Shown here: piece by piece, positions 5,655-13,344 of the stretch | How the letters are laid out: each line of letters starts with the position of its first letter | Position numbering within the stretch: the first letter of the stretch is position 1 | From: a virus | Virus record (IMG/VR): IMGVR_UViG_3300007538_000080 | Coordinates: 1-35,562 of that record | Direction: 5' to 3' (one strand) | DNA length: 35,562 bases | Notes under the pieces: generated by a model | Told to the model about the DNA's origin: nothing | The model's input: the letters and a program-made list of their open reading frames with translations, nothing else | Database searches by the model: none | Translations under genes and position numbers: made by a program

Positions 5655-7853
5655 ATGAAGACAGCAGACTTTTTAACAGCAGTGCTTGGCAACGGCACCG
5701 GCATCGCTACACTTGTTATCCGTAACGCTACTTCAGGAGAGCTTACGGAGCAGAAGTTCTATGAGTACCCAGAGCAAAAGCATGAGATGGTGGCCTTTGC
5801 TACTGAGCACGCTATGCAGGATGTTTACTTCTCACCAATACTATTCAACGCTCAGCGTCGCATCAAGGAGAACGCCAAGACTGTTAGCGTAATCTATGCA
5901 GACGCAGACTCATGCGCTCCAGAGAACTTCCTGCTACAGCCATCCATATCTGTGCAAACATCCAAGGACCGCTGGCACACCTACTGGATTCTTGACCAAG
6001 AGGTCGAGCCACATGAAGCTGCACTGCTGTCAAAGAAGGTGGCCTACGCACACCAGCACCAGGGTTGTGACAAGTCAGGCTGGAACACTACTAAGCTGTT
6101 GCGCCTGCCAAACACTCGCAACATGAAGCACGAGAACCCTTGGAGCATTGAGGCAACCACCACTGGCGAAGTCTACAGCTTTGAGCAGGTTGAGTCTGTA
6201 TATGGTGACGTTACGGTAGAGCCTATTCGTGAGGCTGCTGACACACCAATGCCCGCTGGATTCCCTTCTATTCTTGAGGTGCTTGAGAAGCTGTCACACA
6301 ACCCGCAGATTGTTGGGCTGTACATGGAGCAGCCAGCACACAATGCAGACCTATCACGCCTGCTGTGGAAGCTTGAGATGGAACTGTTCCGCGAGGGATT
6401 GACTGCTGAAGAAGTATTCACAGTTGCTCGTCACGCCAAGTGCAACAAGTACCACAGCCCTGACAGGAGCAAGAGGCTTGATGCTGATGGTGACCTATGG
6501 CGTGAGGTCCAGCGTGCACAAGCCAGCTTCAAGCTAGAGCAAGATGAGTTTGTACCTGAGCCAATAACTAATGACGCACCGTTGGCTAGGTTCCAGAAGG
6601 TTGAGGTCTCGATGCTTACGCCAGAAGAGCGTGAGCTTGTCGAGATGACGCCAAGCTTTATCGACCGGTATGTTGCATGGGCTAGGTCTAAGACCGATGG
6701 TGCGCTTAGCTACCAGATTGCCAGCGCATTCACAGTGCTGTCTGCAGTGTTCTCTGACTGGGGTTACGCTGTGCCAAAGTATGGCAAGATGGGCCTGAAC
6801 CTGTGGTTCATGGTGCTTGGTGAGACCACGCTAACTCGTAAGTCAACCAGCCGTAACCTTATGTTGCGTGTTGTGCGTGCCTACGAGAAGTTTGGTGGCT
6901 ACCAGATTGACATTGGTTCGGATGCTACGCCTGAAGGTGTTACCAAGATTCTTGCAGACAGAGACAAGAAGACTAGCCTGTTGCACCGCGATGAGGTTCA
7001 GGGTATGTTCAAGGACTTTATGAACAAGACCTACATGGCCTCAGCTGCCGAGCGATACACCGAGCTTTACGATGGGCAGGTGCCTGTTGTAATCCGTTCA
7101 GCCAAGGATGCAGGCCAGACCCAGAGGGCTGAGACCAACTTCATCCTGTACTTGATGGGTATCACTAGCAAGGTGGCCGACGTCCTGACCACTGAGTACT
7201 TCCGCTCAGGATTCTTGGCACGATTCATTTACGTGACTGCTGACGCACCGGACAGGACTCGTGAGCTTGAGGACATCCAGCAGGCAGATGAGTATGAGGT
7301 TAACGTCAAGGACACCGGACTAGATGCCATGGTTCGCGGACTGTTTGAGTCTGTGACTTACTGGCAGAAGAAGGGCCAGCCCTCACCTCGCCCGCTAAGA
7401 CTAACCCAAGCTGCACTTGACAGGTTCAACCAGTACAAGTGGGAGATGGGTAACTTCGCTGAGTCACACAGAGAGAAGGAGTCAATTGAGCCATCGCGCC
7501 AGCGACTTGCCTTGTCTGTGTGGAAGTCGGCAACCCTGCTTGCTATGCACGACAAGTCGGATGAGGTAAAGCTCAGCCACTTGCTCACTGCAATCTACTA
7601 CTCAGAAGAGTGGTTCGAGAACCTAGTGAGGATGGCATCTGCTATCTCTGCATCTGAGTGGCAGCGTGATGTTGACTCACTTGAGGCTTACATCGTTGAC
7701 CGCGGTGGTCGTGTTCGATATGAAGAATGCTATCGCAAGTTCAGCAACAAGAAGAAGCGAGAGTTCGACGACATGGTTGAGGCCCTCAGGTCGCAAGCAA
7801 GAGTCGGAGCAATCGTTGATGGCAGAAAAACTTATTTGGAGGTAATAGCTTGA
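5655..7853 (+). CDS. Primase-helicase (prim-pol-like N-terminus plus DUF3987-like ATPase) (732 aa)
   Basis: The N-terminal ~170 residues look like a RepB/archaeo-eukaryotic primase-type domain: an acidic DADS near residues 82-85 and TSKDRWHTYWILD near 102-114, followed by LLRLPNTRNMKH. The C-terminal half resembles DUF3987-type phage helicases. Its P-loop is degenerate, GETTLTRKST near 389-398, with Arg where the second Gly is expected, then LLHRDEVQGMF as the likely Walker B region and GFLARFIYV further on. It would prime and unwind DNA for phage replication. The ATG follows AAAGGAGGAAT and is preceded by the structured leader, so translation may be regulated. The exact family split is inferred from motifs. 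Confidence 0.75.
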   Translation: MKTADFLTAVLGNGTGIATLVIRNATSGELTEQKFYEYPEQKHEMVAFATEHAMQDVYFSPILFNAQRRIKENAKTVSVIYADADSCAPENFLLQPSISVQTSKDRWHTYWILDQEVEPHEAALLSKKVAYAHQHQGCDKSGWNTTKLLRLPNTRNMKHENPWSIEATTTGEVYSFEQVESVYGDVTVEPIREAADTPMPAGFPSILEVLEKLSHNPQIVGLYMEQPAHNADLSRLLWKLEMELFREGLTAEEVFTVARHAKCNKYHSPDRSKRLDADGDLWREVQRAQASFKLEQDEFVPEPITNDAPLARFQKVEVSMLTPEERELVEMTPSFIDRYVAWARSKTDGALSYQIASAFTVLSAVFSDWGYAVPKYGKMGLNLWFMVLGETTLTRKSTSRNLMLRVVRAYEKFGGYQIDIGSDATPEGVTKILADRDKKTSLLHRDEVQGMFKDFMNKTYMASAAERYTELYDGQVPVVIRSAKDAGQTQRAETNFILYLMGITSKVADVLTTEYFRSGFLARFIYVTADAPDRTRELEDIQQADEYEVNVKDTGLDAMVRGLFESVTYWQKKGQPSPRPLRLTQAALDRFNQYKWEMGNFAESHREKESIEPSRQRLALSVWKSATLLAMHDKSDEVKLSHLLTAIYYSEEWFENLVRMASAISASEWQRDVDSLEAYIVDRGGRVRYEECYRKFSNKKKREFDDMVEALRSQARVGAIVDGRKTYLEVIA

Positions 7854-8035
7854 CAGACAACTACAGCAGAAAAGCAAAGTTCGACAACGTAAAGTATGAC
7901 GAAGATGCACTTAGATTCCATGCAGAGAAGTATGAGCTAGGTTTCAGGTACACACTATCCCTAGCTTGCTACCAATATTTACAGATTGCCAAGATGAAAG
8001 AGGAGGTACTACGTGAAAACAATGCTAAGCTTTGA
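7850..8035 (+). CDS. Small hypothetical protein (61 aa)
   Basis: I do not recognise this protein. It starts with TTG at 7850, chosen because GGAGGT lies 7 nt upstream and TTGA overlaps the primase stop. The sequence is helical and charged (YDEDALRFHAEKYELGFRY, ending KMKEEVLRENNAKL). It overlaps the resolvase-like gene by 23 bp. Confidence 0.55.
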   Translation: MTDNYSRKAKFDNVKYDEDALRFHAEKYELGFRYTLSLACYQYLQIAKMKEEVLRENNAKL

Positions 8036-8453
8036 CCCAGGGGGCACGACAGGTGTTGCACTTTTTGATTACAGCGACAACGCCTATGAGCTCCAATGGA
8101 AGAAGCAGATACCGAACGGCCTTCAAGGCTTCCTTGACTGGCACTGGGATGAGGGTGAAGACATAGCAGTTGACACCATTGTCTGTGAGTCATTTGATTT
8201 GCGGGCTGGCATCTACCCAGACCTCAGCCCTGTGTATATCATCGGCGCACTAGAGGCAGTGTGGCCAAATGCACTTACTCAAATTGTTTACCAGAAGCCA
8301 AGCATGAAGCACCTGTGCGAGGACCCTGTACTAAAGAAGATGAACCTGCACTCACCGGGCAAGCCCCACGCAAACGATGCGGTCCGTCACGGTATAATAT
8401 ATTTACGGAATAAAAAGAATAAACAAGTACTAACGGAAGGATGGGGTGATTAA
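8013..8453 (+). CDS. RuvC-like/RNase H-fold Holliday junction resolvase (146 aa)
   Basis: The protein opens with LSFDPGGTTGVALF, the first beta hairpin of the RuvC/RNase H fold, with Asp8 as the catalytic acid; the second acid is Glu59 in VCESFDL and the third Asp122 in HANDAVRHGIIYL. That is the expected D-E-D set. It would resolve branched DNA before packaging. I take GTG 8013 as the start because AGGAGG (8001-8006) is 6 nt upstream, whereas ATG 8022 is too far from it. The length fits phage RuvC-like proteins. Confidence 0.8.
   Translation: MKTMLSFDPGGTTGVALFDYSDNAYELQWKKQIPNGLQGFLDWHWDEGEDIAVDTIVCESFDLRAGIYPDLSPVYIIGALEAVWPNALTQIVYQKPSMKHLCEDPVLKKMNLHSPGKPHANDAVRHGIIYLRNKKNKQVLTEGWGD
8390..8398 (+). 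promoter_or_regulatory. Putative -10 promoter element (TATAAT) before 8456
   Basis: TATAAT at 8393-8398 lies in the 3' end of the resolvase gene. The surrounding 15-mer GGTATAATATATTTA (8391-8405) is identical to the core promoter of the candidate small RNA on the minus strand (32275 down to 32261), and in both cases it ends where transcription would start. The predicted leader to the ATG at 8456 is about 50 nt. No -35 is obvious. Confidence 0.45.
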
Positions 8454-8455
8454 TT

Positions 8456-9292
8456 ATGCCATATTACATAGCACAAAACCATCCCGACTGTTCAACTAAA
8501 TGGGCTGTTGTAAAAGAGTCTTATGAGCTAGTCGCGTGTCACCGCACTAAGACCGCTGCAGTTGCGCAGATGGTTGCAATCTCCACCGAAGAGGGCATCG
8601 AACCAGGTGGCACACACCCTCGCGACGAAAGGAAAGAGTCAGTGAAGAAGAGGGTTAAAGAAGTAACTCAAAGCTTATACTCACAGCTCGAAGGCGATGA
8701 GAAGGCACTCGTTGACTCTATGCTTGGAGTCGTTAATGAGTTTGGAAAGTTTGGTTCAGACACCAGCAGTGTCTTTGTCAACTACCTGCCACCAGCCGAG
8801 AACACAGACAGTGCAATTGGCGTTAAGTGTGGCAACTGTGTATTCCATGCGATGACCGAAGATGGCATCGAGTGTAGTGCCGTTGCTGTTGACATCGAGG
8901 AAGACGGTGCCTGCAGATTGGCAATGATTCCGCCAGGATTGGTGACTGTTAACGAGTCTGCTTTGCGCGAAGCAGAGAAGACCTACAAGGTGCCTGAGGG
9001 CGTCTCTAGTGCCGCCAAGAGGGCACAGAAGTGGATTAGCGAGGGCAAGGCTGGGTCAGGCTTTACCGACACCGGACGCAGGCGAGCAGCACAACTTGCA
9101 TCTGGTGGCTCTGTAAGCAGGGATGTCGTTGGAAGGATGAAGTCTTACTTTGCAAGACATGCTGGGGACAGCAAGGCTGAAGGATTTAACTCGGGCGAGA
9201 AGGGCTATCCAAGTCCGGGTCGTGTAGCTTGGGATGCTTGGGGCGGCGACGCTGGCAAGACCTGGGTTAGCGGCATTAAGTTGGACCGATGA
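8456..9292 (+). CDS. Hypothetical protein with Cys tetrad and a C-terminal phage-associated domain (278 aa)
   Basis: Three parts are visible. Residues 1-~60 are unrecognised. Around 123-160 there is a cysteine set CGNCVFH...IECSAV...GACRLAMIPP, a likely Zn or Fe-S site. The C-terminal ~95 residues (from YKVPEGVSSAAKRAQKW, through MKSYFARHAGD, to PSPGRVAWDAWGGDAGKTW) resemble a domain I associate with phage portal/protease-type virion proteins in actinophages, yet here it sits in the replication operon. The role is unknown. GGAAGG upstream is a plausible ribosome site, and the stop overlaps the exonuclease ATG by ATGA. Confidence 0.65.
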   Translation: MPYYIAQNHPDCSTKWAVVKESYELVACHRTKTAAVAQMVAISTEEGIEPGGTHPRDERKESVKKRVKEVTQSLYSQLEGDEKALVDSMLGVVNEFGKFGSDTSSVFVNYLPPAENTDSAIGVKCGNCVFHAMTEDGIECSAVAVDIEEDGACRLAMIPPGLVTVNESALREAEKTYKVPEGVSSAAKRAQKWISEGKAGSGFTDTGRRRAAQLASGGSVSRDVVGRMKSYFARHAGDSKAEGFNSGEKGYPSPGRVAWDAWGGDAGKTWVSGIKLDR

Positions 9293-10023
9293 AGATATTA
9301 TTCTTAGACATCGAGACAACACCTAACTTGGCTTACGTCTGGGGGCTGTTCAAGCAGAACGTCTCCATCAATCAGATTGAAAAGTCAACCGAGATGCTAT
9401 GTTTCGGCGCTCGCTGGTACGGAGAGAAGAAGGTAACCTTCAAGTCTGTGCACCACGATGGCAAGCAGGCAATGCTTGAGGAAGTTCACCGCCTGCTTGA
9501 TGAGGCTGATGTACTTGTCGGCTGGAACTCTAAAGGCTTTGACTCTAAGCACCTGAAGCGTGAGCTATTGCAGGCTGGTATGAAGCCACCGTCCCCTTAC
9601 AAGGAGATGGACCTAATGCTGGCTGTCAAGTCTCAGTTCAGGTTCCCAAGCAACAAGCTAGACTATGTAGCCCAGACACTTGGTGTTGGCGCTAAGGTTC
9701 AGCACAGTGGATTCGAGCTATGGACACGCTGCATGGCTGGCGAGAAGAAGGCTTGGACCGAGATGAAGAAGTACCAGATTCAGGATGTCAATCTTTTGAT
9801 AGACCTTTATGAGATACTGAAGCCTTGGATTCCTAACCACCCTAATACCGCACTACACGATGGGCTAGAAGAAGGCTGTGTAGTCTGTGCGTCTAACAAC
9901 CTACAGCGCAGAGGCGTGGCAAGAACTGTTTCTGGTACCTACCAAAGGTTCCAGTGCCAGAGTTGCGGCAAGTGGCAACGTGGTCCCATCTCAATTAACA
10001 AGACATTAACAAGGTCAATATGA
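9289..10023 (+). CDS. DEDD-type 3'-5' exonuclease with C-terminal zinc ribbon (244 aa)
   Basis: ExoI is FLDIETT with Asp7 and Glu9, ExoII lies in DVLVGWNSKGFDSKHL and ExoIII in MKKYQIQDVNLLIDLYE, as in RNase H-like DnaQ/RNase_H_2 exonucleases. After residue ~195 a zinc ribbon is added: CVVCASNN followed by FQCQSCGKW. The ribbon probably contacts nucleic acid. No polymerase domain is present, so the protein acts alone or as a proofreading partner in trans. It is coupled by ATGA overlaps on both sides. Confidence 0.8.
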   Translation: MKILFLDIETTPNLAYVWGLFKQNVSINQIEKSTEMLCFGARWYGEKKVTFKSVHHDGKQAMLEEVHRLLDEADVLVGWNSKGFDSKHLKRELLQAGMKPPSPYKEMDLMLAVKSQFRFPSNKLDYVAQTLGVGAKVQHSGFELWTRCMAGEKKAWTEMKKYQIQDVNLLIDLYEILKPWIPNHPNTALHDGLEEGCVVCASNNLQRRGVARTVSGTYQRFQCQSCGKWQRGPISINKTLTRSI

Positions 10024-10343
10024 TTAAGCGGTGGATTGCTAAGCTATTCGGCCTGCATGTGCCACCGCAAATAATCATTGAGCCAGAACCAGAGTATGAC
10101 TACATGGGCTACACCATGACCGATGAAGAAACGGGCATGACTCTATCTGTGCTCATGATTTGTGGTTGTGGTGGCCCAGTGGTTGTTGCAGGTGCCGATG
10201 AGAAGAACTTCTGGTGCGAGCATTGTGATAGAGAATGCACAGAGGATAAGCCCTGTGGCTTATGCGAGGCTCACTTTATATTCGATGCGGAAGCTGCTAA
10301 AGCAGAGGCCGCCGGATTCTATTACGACGACGAAGAAGAATAA
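10020..10343 (+). CDS. Cysteine-rich zinc-binding-like protein (107 aa)
   Basis: This is the last gene of the plus operon and starts inside the exonuclease stop (ATGA). Residues ~47-85 hold many metal ligands: CGCGG, then FWCEHCDRECTEDKPCGLCEAH, which could form one or two zinc sites. The N-terminus is basic-hydrophobic (MIKRWIAKLFGLHVPPQII) and the C-terminus very acidic (YYDDEEE). I do not recognise the family. Confidence 0.6.
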   Translation: MIKRWIAKLFGLHVPPQIIIEPEPEYDYMGYTMTDEETGMTLSVLMICGCGGPVVVAGADEKNFWCEHCDRECTEDKPCGLCEAHFIFDAEAAKAEAAGFYYDDEEE

Positions 10344-10348
10344 AACGA

Positions 10349-10381
10349 AGGGCCCTACTGTCACCTCTGCAGTAGGGCCCT
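10349..10381. terminator. Bidirectional terminator between converging operons
   Basis: A perfect 12-bp stem, AGGGCCCTACTG (10349-10360) with CAGTAGGGCCCT (10370-10381), closes a 9-nt loop. It lies exactly between the ends of the two converging operons. On the minus strand the stem is followed by a T-rich run (CTTCGTTTTATTC); on the plus side the tail is weak, so it may stop late transcripts better than early ones. Confidence 0.85.
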
Positions 10382-10397
10382 CGCTCGTCGGGTATTT

Positions 10398-10667
10398 CTA
10401 ACCGCCCCAGTTCCCCAGGACACTTGACAACGCAGCTACAACCGCAATCAGCGATGCAACTAGCGCTACATTCTCTTTGGTAGTGTTTCTCTGAGTCTTT
10501 AGCTGCTGAATTTCCAGCTGCATCTCATTAATAGTTTCGTCTTGAGCGTCAGATTTTCTGTCCAAGCGGTCAATTGATTCGCGCAATCCCTTAATGCCTT
10601 CCTCGATGCGCCCAATTGCTACTAGGACTTCCACCCAGTCCCTATTGTTTCCGTTTTCTAAGCTCAT
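10398..10667 (-). CDS. Small protein with coiled coil and C-terminal membrane segment, holin-like (89 aa)
   Basis: Residues 1-60 form a likely coiled coil (IGRIEEGIKGLRESIDRLDR, then INEMQLEIQQLKTQR). Residues ~66-86 are a transmembrane helix (VALVASLIAVVAALSSVLG). This layout matches XhlA/haemolysin-type phage proteins that cooperate with a holin. It is the last gene of the late operon, close to the endolysin, which supports a lysis role. The ribosome site is weak. Confidence 0.55.
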   Translation of the reverse strand: MSLENGNNRDWVEVLVAIGRIEEGIKGLRESIDRLDRKSDAQDETINEMQLEIQQLKTQRNTTKENVALVASLIAVVAALSSVLGNWGG

Positions 10668-10673
10668 TATTGA

Positions 10674-10913
10674 CTACTTAATACTTGGGTCTGAGTCGTC
10701 ATGCTTTACTCCCTTAGCGCCAAAATAGCCACCGATGATACCGATGACGCCACCAAGAGCGGTTTGAACAAGGGTCATAACGTCGGACGATACTTCAACA
10801 GCCTCGCGAGTTACGCTGGTCTCGATGCCTGCTACTACATAGTCTCCGATAATTGCGACAAGTATAGCAACCATCACACCTGCGGCTAGGATGAACATAA
10901 TTTTTTCTTTCAT
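10674..10913 (-). CDS. Putative holin-like two-helix membrane protein (79 aa)
   Basis: There are two hydrophobic segments: IMFILAAGVMVAILVAIIGD near residues 5-24 and ALGGVIGIIGGYFGAKG near 52-68, with a short polar loop and a charged tail (KHDDSDPSIK). Size, topology and position two genes after the endolysin fit a small holin, but the family is not recognisable from sequence alone. The start overlaps the previous stop as TAATG. Confidence 0.55.
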   Translation of the reverse strand: MKEKIMFILAAGVMVAILVAIIGDYVVAGIETSVTREAVEVSSDVMTLVQTALGGVIGIIGGYFGAKGVKHDDSDPSIK

Positions 10914-11170
10914 TACATTAGTTCTTCATCAGAGTCGTCGTGGTCAGCTGCGGCCTTGCCGAAGATTCTGTCTTCGTCCTCTGCGCTGATGTCGCCATCT
11001 TCAACGTATGCACGGGATAGCTCTTCGCTAATCTCCATGAAGCCGATGAAGGCTGCCATAGCAGCTGCTTGCCAGACCTCAACGCCAAATACAAATCCAC
11101 CACCCAAGGTTCCAGAAACCTTTAGAATCATGTATGCGAGAGTTCTTTTTGAAATTGACTTTAGGTTCAC
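10913..11170 (-). CDS. Small membrane-associated protein in the lysis cassette (85 aa)
   Basis: I choose GTG at 11170: it overlaps the endolysin stop as GTGA and has AAGGA 6 nt upstream. The open frame extends back to 11302, but that part lies wholly inside the endolysin gene in another frame. The N-terminus is basic (VNLKSISKRTLAYMILK), then residues ~18-45 are hydrophobic (GTLGGGFVFGVEVWQAAAMA, AAFIGFM), and the tail is acidic (DISAEDEDRIFG, DDSDEELM). Holin or lysis accessory function is inferred from context only. Confidence 0.55.
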   Translation of the reverse strand: MNLKSISKRTLAYMILKVSGTLGGGFVFGVEVWQAAAMAAFIGFMEISEELSRAYVEDGDISAEDEDRIFGKAAADHDDSDEELM

Positions 11171-11784
11171 TTGAGTTCCTTCTTGCAGTGCGGGCAGGCA
11201 TAAACTGTCCTGACCTGGGTTTTTACGGACTTGGCAGCAGCTGGTGCTGGTGCCTTTTTTGTTGCGCCCTTCACAGCAGGCTTCTGCTGTGTTTTTACCC
11301 ATTTAACAAAATCAAACTTTGCAGAAGTAACTCCGAACACACCCTTCAGCGTGTGCGAAATCGTGAGGTGCAAATGGACACCGGAGCTAGCTGACCCAGT
11401 GTTCCCCATTATTGCTAGGTCGGCACCTTCTTCGAGCTTATGCCCAACCTTTTTATCAATCGGCATGTGCTCGCCATGAACCTTTGGCCCCTTGCAGTTA
11501 ACGCCATGAGTCCCACAGCTGATGTGTGAGTAGCCGATATAAACGACCTTCTTTGTATTGACATCCCAAGCGGTCTGCACAATCACCCAGCCAAGCACAT
11601 TGCTCCACTGTATGAGCTTGATGGTACCCTTCGCTGATGCAGGAATCATTGTCTTGCCACGGCTTGAACCGGCTGGAGCAAAGTCCGTACCGCTGTGAGG
11701 CTGTAGTCCATGCTTACGCCTGTAATCAGACATGCTTCCATAGACGCCTGTAATTGTGTTCTCAGGAAAAGGCAAACGTGCCAT
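11167..11784 (-). CDS. M23-family peptidase endolysin (205 aa)
   Basis: This is a LytM/M23 zinc metallopeptidase that would cut peptide cross-links of peptidoglycan. Zinc ligands are His30 and Asp34 in QPHSGTDFAPAG and His139 in VHLHL (137-139); the GYSHIS strand near residue 84 completes the fold. Residues ~170-192 are an Ala/Pro/Lys linker (TKKAPAPAAAKSVK), and the protein ends in VYACPHCKKELK. That is one CxxC knuckle only, so either a zinc ribbon has been cut off or two chains share a zinc. There is no signal peptide, so export depends on a holin. It starts in TAATG overlap with the upstream gene. Confidence 0.85.
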   Translation of the reverse strand: MARLPFPENTITGVYGSMSDYRRKHGLQPHSGTDFAPAGSSRGKTMIPASAKGTIKLIQWSNVLGWVIVQTAWDVNTKKVVYIGYSHISCGTHGVNCKGPKVHGEHMPIDKKVGHKLEEGADLAIMGNTGSASSGVHLHLTISHTLKGVFGVTSAKFDFVKWVKTQQKPAVKGATKKAPAPAAAKSVKTQVRTVYACPHCKKELK

Positions 11785-12146
11785 TAGTTCATCACCGCCC
11801 AGACTAGGTTGATTGTTTGAGTTCCAGTTGAGCCACCAAGCCTGTAGATTAAGGCAGTAAAACTGGTGGTACTGCTGTTTGTAATTGTAGCAATGTATGC
11901 GCTGGAGCCAGATACTGGCCCCTTAACGGTTGCAATTATTTTATCCGGAGCAGACGACAGCGCAGTGTCAAACGTAACGGTAACAACTTGAGTGCTACCT
12001 GCAGCTGCGCTGAATGAGACAGATTCAGAACCCGACAAGGGTAGGGCTGCGTCAATGCTGCTAGCCATGGTCGAAAATACAGACTCAAGTGGCGTAATCT
12101 GGTCCGTAGACACAGGGTAAAAAATATTTTTTGAGGTAATAGCCAT
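11784..12146 (-). CDS. Putative tail tip/fibre receptor-type domain protein (120 aa)
   Basis: The C-terminal ~75 residues are a beta-rich domain with VTVTFDTALSSAPDKIIATV, then ATITNSSTTSF and TQTINLVWAVMN. This resembles the H-type lectin-like/fibre-tip repeats found at phage tail ends. The N-terminus (MAITSKNIFYPVSTDQITP) resembles short attachment segments. Its ATG has no good ribosome site and lies 7 nt after a TACAAT -10-like element, so the mRNA may be leaderless. Function in host recognition is inferred. Confidence 0.5.
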   Translation of the reverse strand: MAITSKNIFYPVSTDQITPLESVFSTMASSIDAALPLSGSESVSFSAAAGSTQVVTVTFDTALSSAPDKIIATVKGPVSGSSAYIATITNSSTTSFTALIYRLGGSTGTQTINLVWAVMN

Positions 12147-12153
12147 GTTATCT

Positions 12154-12162
12154 ATTGTATCC
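12154..12162 (-). promoter_or_regulatory. Putative -10 element GGA-TACAAT, leaderless start at 12146
   Basis: In the 15-nt gap between two late genes the minus strand reads GGATACAATAGATAAC and then ATG. TACAAT ends 7 nt before the ATG, so transcription would begin at or next to the start codon. It is the variant of the late promoter series that lacks the TGn extension. Confidence 0.4.
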
Positions 12163-13343
12163 TATTTAGTTTCTAGGGCTTCGATGCGGGCGGTCAGCGA
12201 TTCAATTAAAGCCTGCTGCTGTTTAAGTACAGGGATAATTGCCACTGCAATTCTGTCGTAGCTAATTGCCTCTGGCTGCCCCTCATCATTGTAAACAACT
12301 AATTCAGTAAAGCCAAGTTCATCGAGCTCTTCAGCAATGAATCCAGCAACCCTGCTCAAGCCCTCTGCCGAATTGCCGTTCTCTTCATATTGGCCCTTAT
12401 CAATCCAAGTTCTGGGCCTAAGGTCAAGCGCCTTCATGCCGTAGTCTATGTCTTGAACGTCAGTTTTATACCTTAAACTAGAGGTGCTTCTTGCAAGGTT
12501 ACCGTTTGATGCGATAAAAACGTTTGCAGCTGATGAGATTGTAGCGTTATAAGTTCCAACAGATGAGATTCTGCCAGATAGAGTAGAGTCACCTGTTATG
12601 CCAAGTGAACTACCGCTAATAGAGCTTCCACTAATAGAGCCAGATGAGCCGACTGAGCTGCAAGAGACTCCACCTGTGCTCACAGATGAGGAGCTCATTG
12701 AACCGGTGGCGACTAAGTTGCCGTCCGCTTCAATATTAGCTCCAATTGTGTAGAGCCTATTACCACCGACGCCAAATCCATTGTCGCTTAGTGCTGCAAA
12801 TGTACCACCAGCGCCATAGGATATAACCCCGCCATTCCAGATTTGTAGCTCACCTGATGCGCCGCTAGTAAGTTCAAGCGTTGAACCCCTAGCAGTACCA
12901 GCACCAAGTATCCGACCAGTAAAATTGCCATCTTCGTCATAATAAGAAGTATTGGTATTCTGAATTTCCACTCGCCTTCCAGAGCTGGCGGTAGTAAGCG
13001 TAGAACCAGTGATAACAGAACCATTAATATTAATTGCGTTTATAGTTCCAGCAGTTAAGTTAGAAGCATTAATCTTGTAGGTGCTTGTAGGCTCATCCAA
13101 GTTTCCAAGTCCAGTGATTGCAGTATTTGCAGCAGCCGCAGCAGCAGAAGCTTCATCCGCTGCCGCCTGTGCTTGACTGGCAGCAATCAACGCTTGATTG
13201 GCAGTTACCGTCAGCTGGCTGTCGCGTGTCGTGTTGTTAATGTCAGAACTTCTCAGGGTGTTCTCAAGGTTCGTGACCTTCTTCTCGACCTCTCTGGCCC
13301 AGAACTTAGACTGACTTGGCAGGTTGTTTAATGGGAATGTCAT
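12162..13343 (-). CDS. Tail fibre with C-terminal S74 intramolecular chaperone (393 aa)
   Basis: Residues 1-~55 are a helical attachment module (NLPSQSKFWAREVEKKVTNL). Residues ~55-85 are Ala-rich coiled coil (QAQAAADEASAAAAAAN). The middle is a beta-helix-like Ser/Gly repeat region (SSVGSSGSISGSSISGSSLG). From ~288 comes the endosialidase chaperone (Peptidase_S74): LRYKTDVQDI, ALDLRPRTW, VAGFIAEELDELG and ISYDRIAVAIIPVLKQQQ. The chaperone folds the trimer and then cleaves itself off; the cut is expected at the Ser just before LRYK. GGAG lies 5 nt before the ATG. The N-terminal module is shared with the collagen-like fibre at 31382-32155. Confidence 0.85.
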   Translation of the reverse strand: MTFPLNNLPSQSKFWAREVEKKVTNLENTLRSSDINNTTRDSQLTVTANQALIAASQAQAAADEASAAAAAANTAITGLGNLDEPTSTYKINASNLTAGTINAININGSVITGSTLTTASSGRRVEIQNTNTSYYDEDGNFTGRILGAGTARGSTLELTSGASGELQIWNGGVISYGAGGTFAALSDNGFGVGGNRLYTIGANIEADGNLVATGSMSSSSVSTGGVSCSSVGSSGSISGSSISGSSLGITGDSTLSGRISSVGTYNATISSAANVFIASNGNLARSTSSLRYKTDVQDIDYGMKALDLRPRTWIDKGQYEENGNSAEGLSRVAGFIAEELDELGFTELVVYNDEGQPEAISYDRIAVAIIPVLKQQQALIESLTARIEALETK

Positions 13344-13344
13344 G

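Noticed and set aside
11171-11302. N-terminal extension of the 10913 gene to ATG 11302
   Set aside because: Lies wholly in the endolysin gene in another frame, Cys-rich shadow text; GTG 11170 has SD and GTGA overlap.
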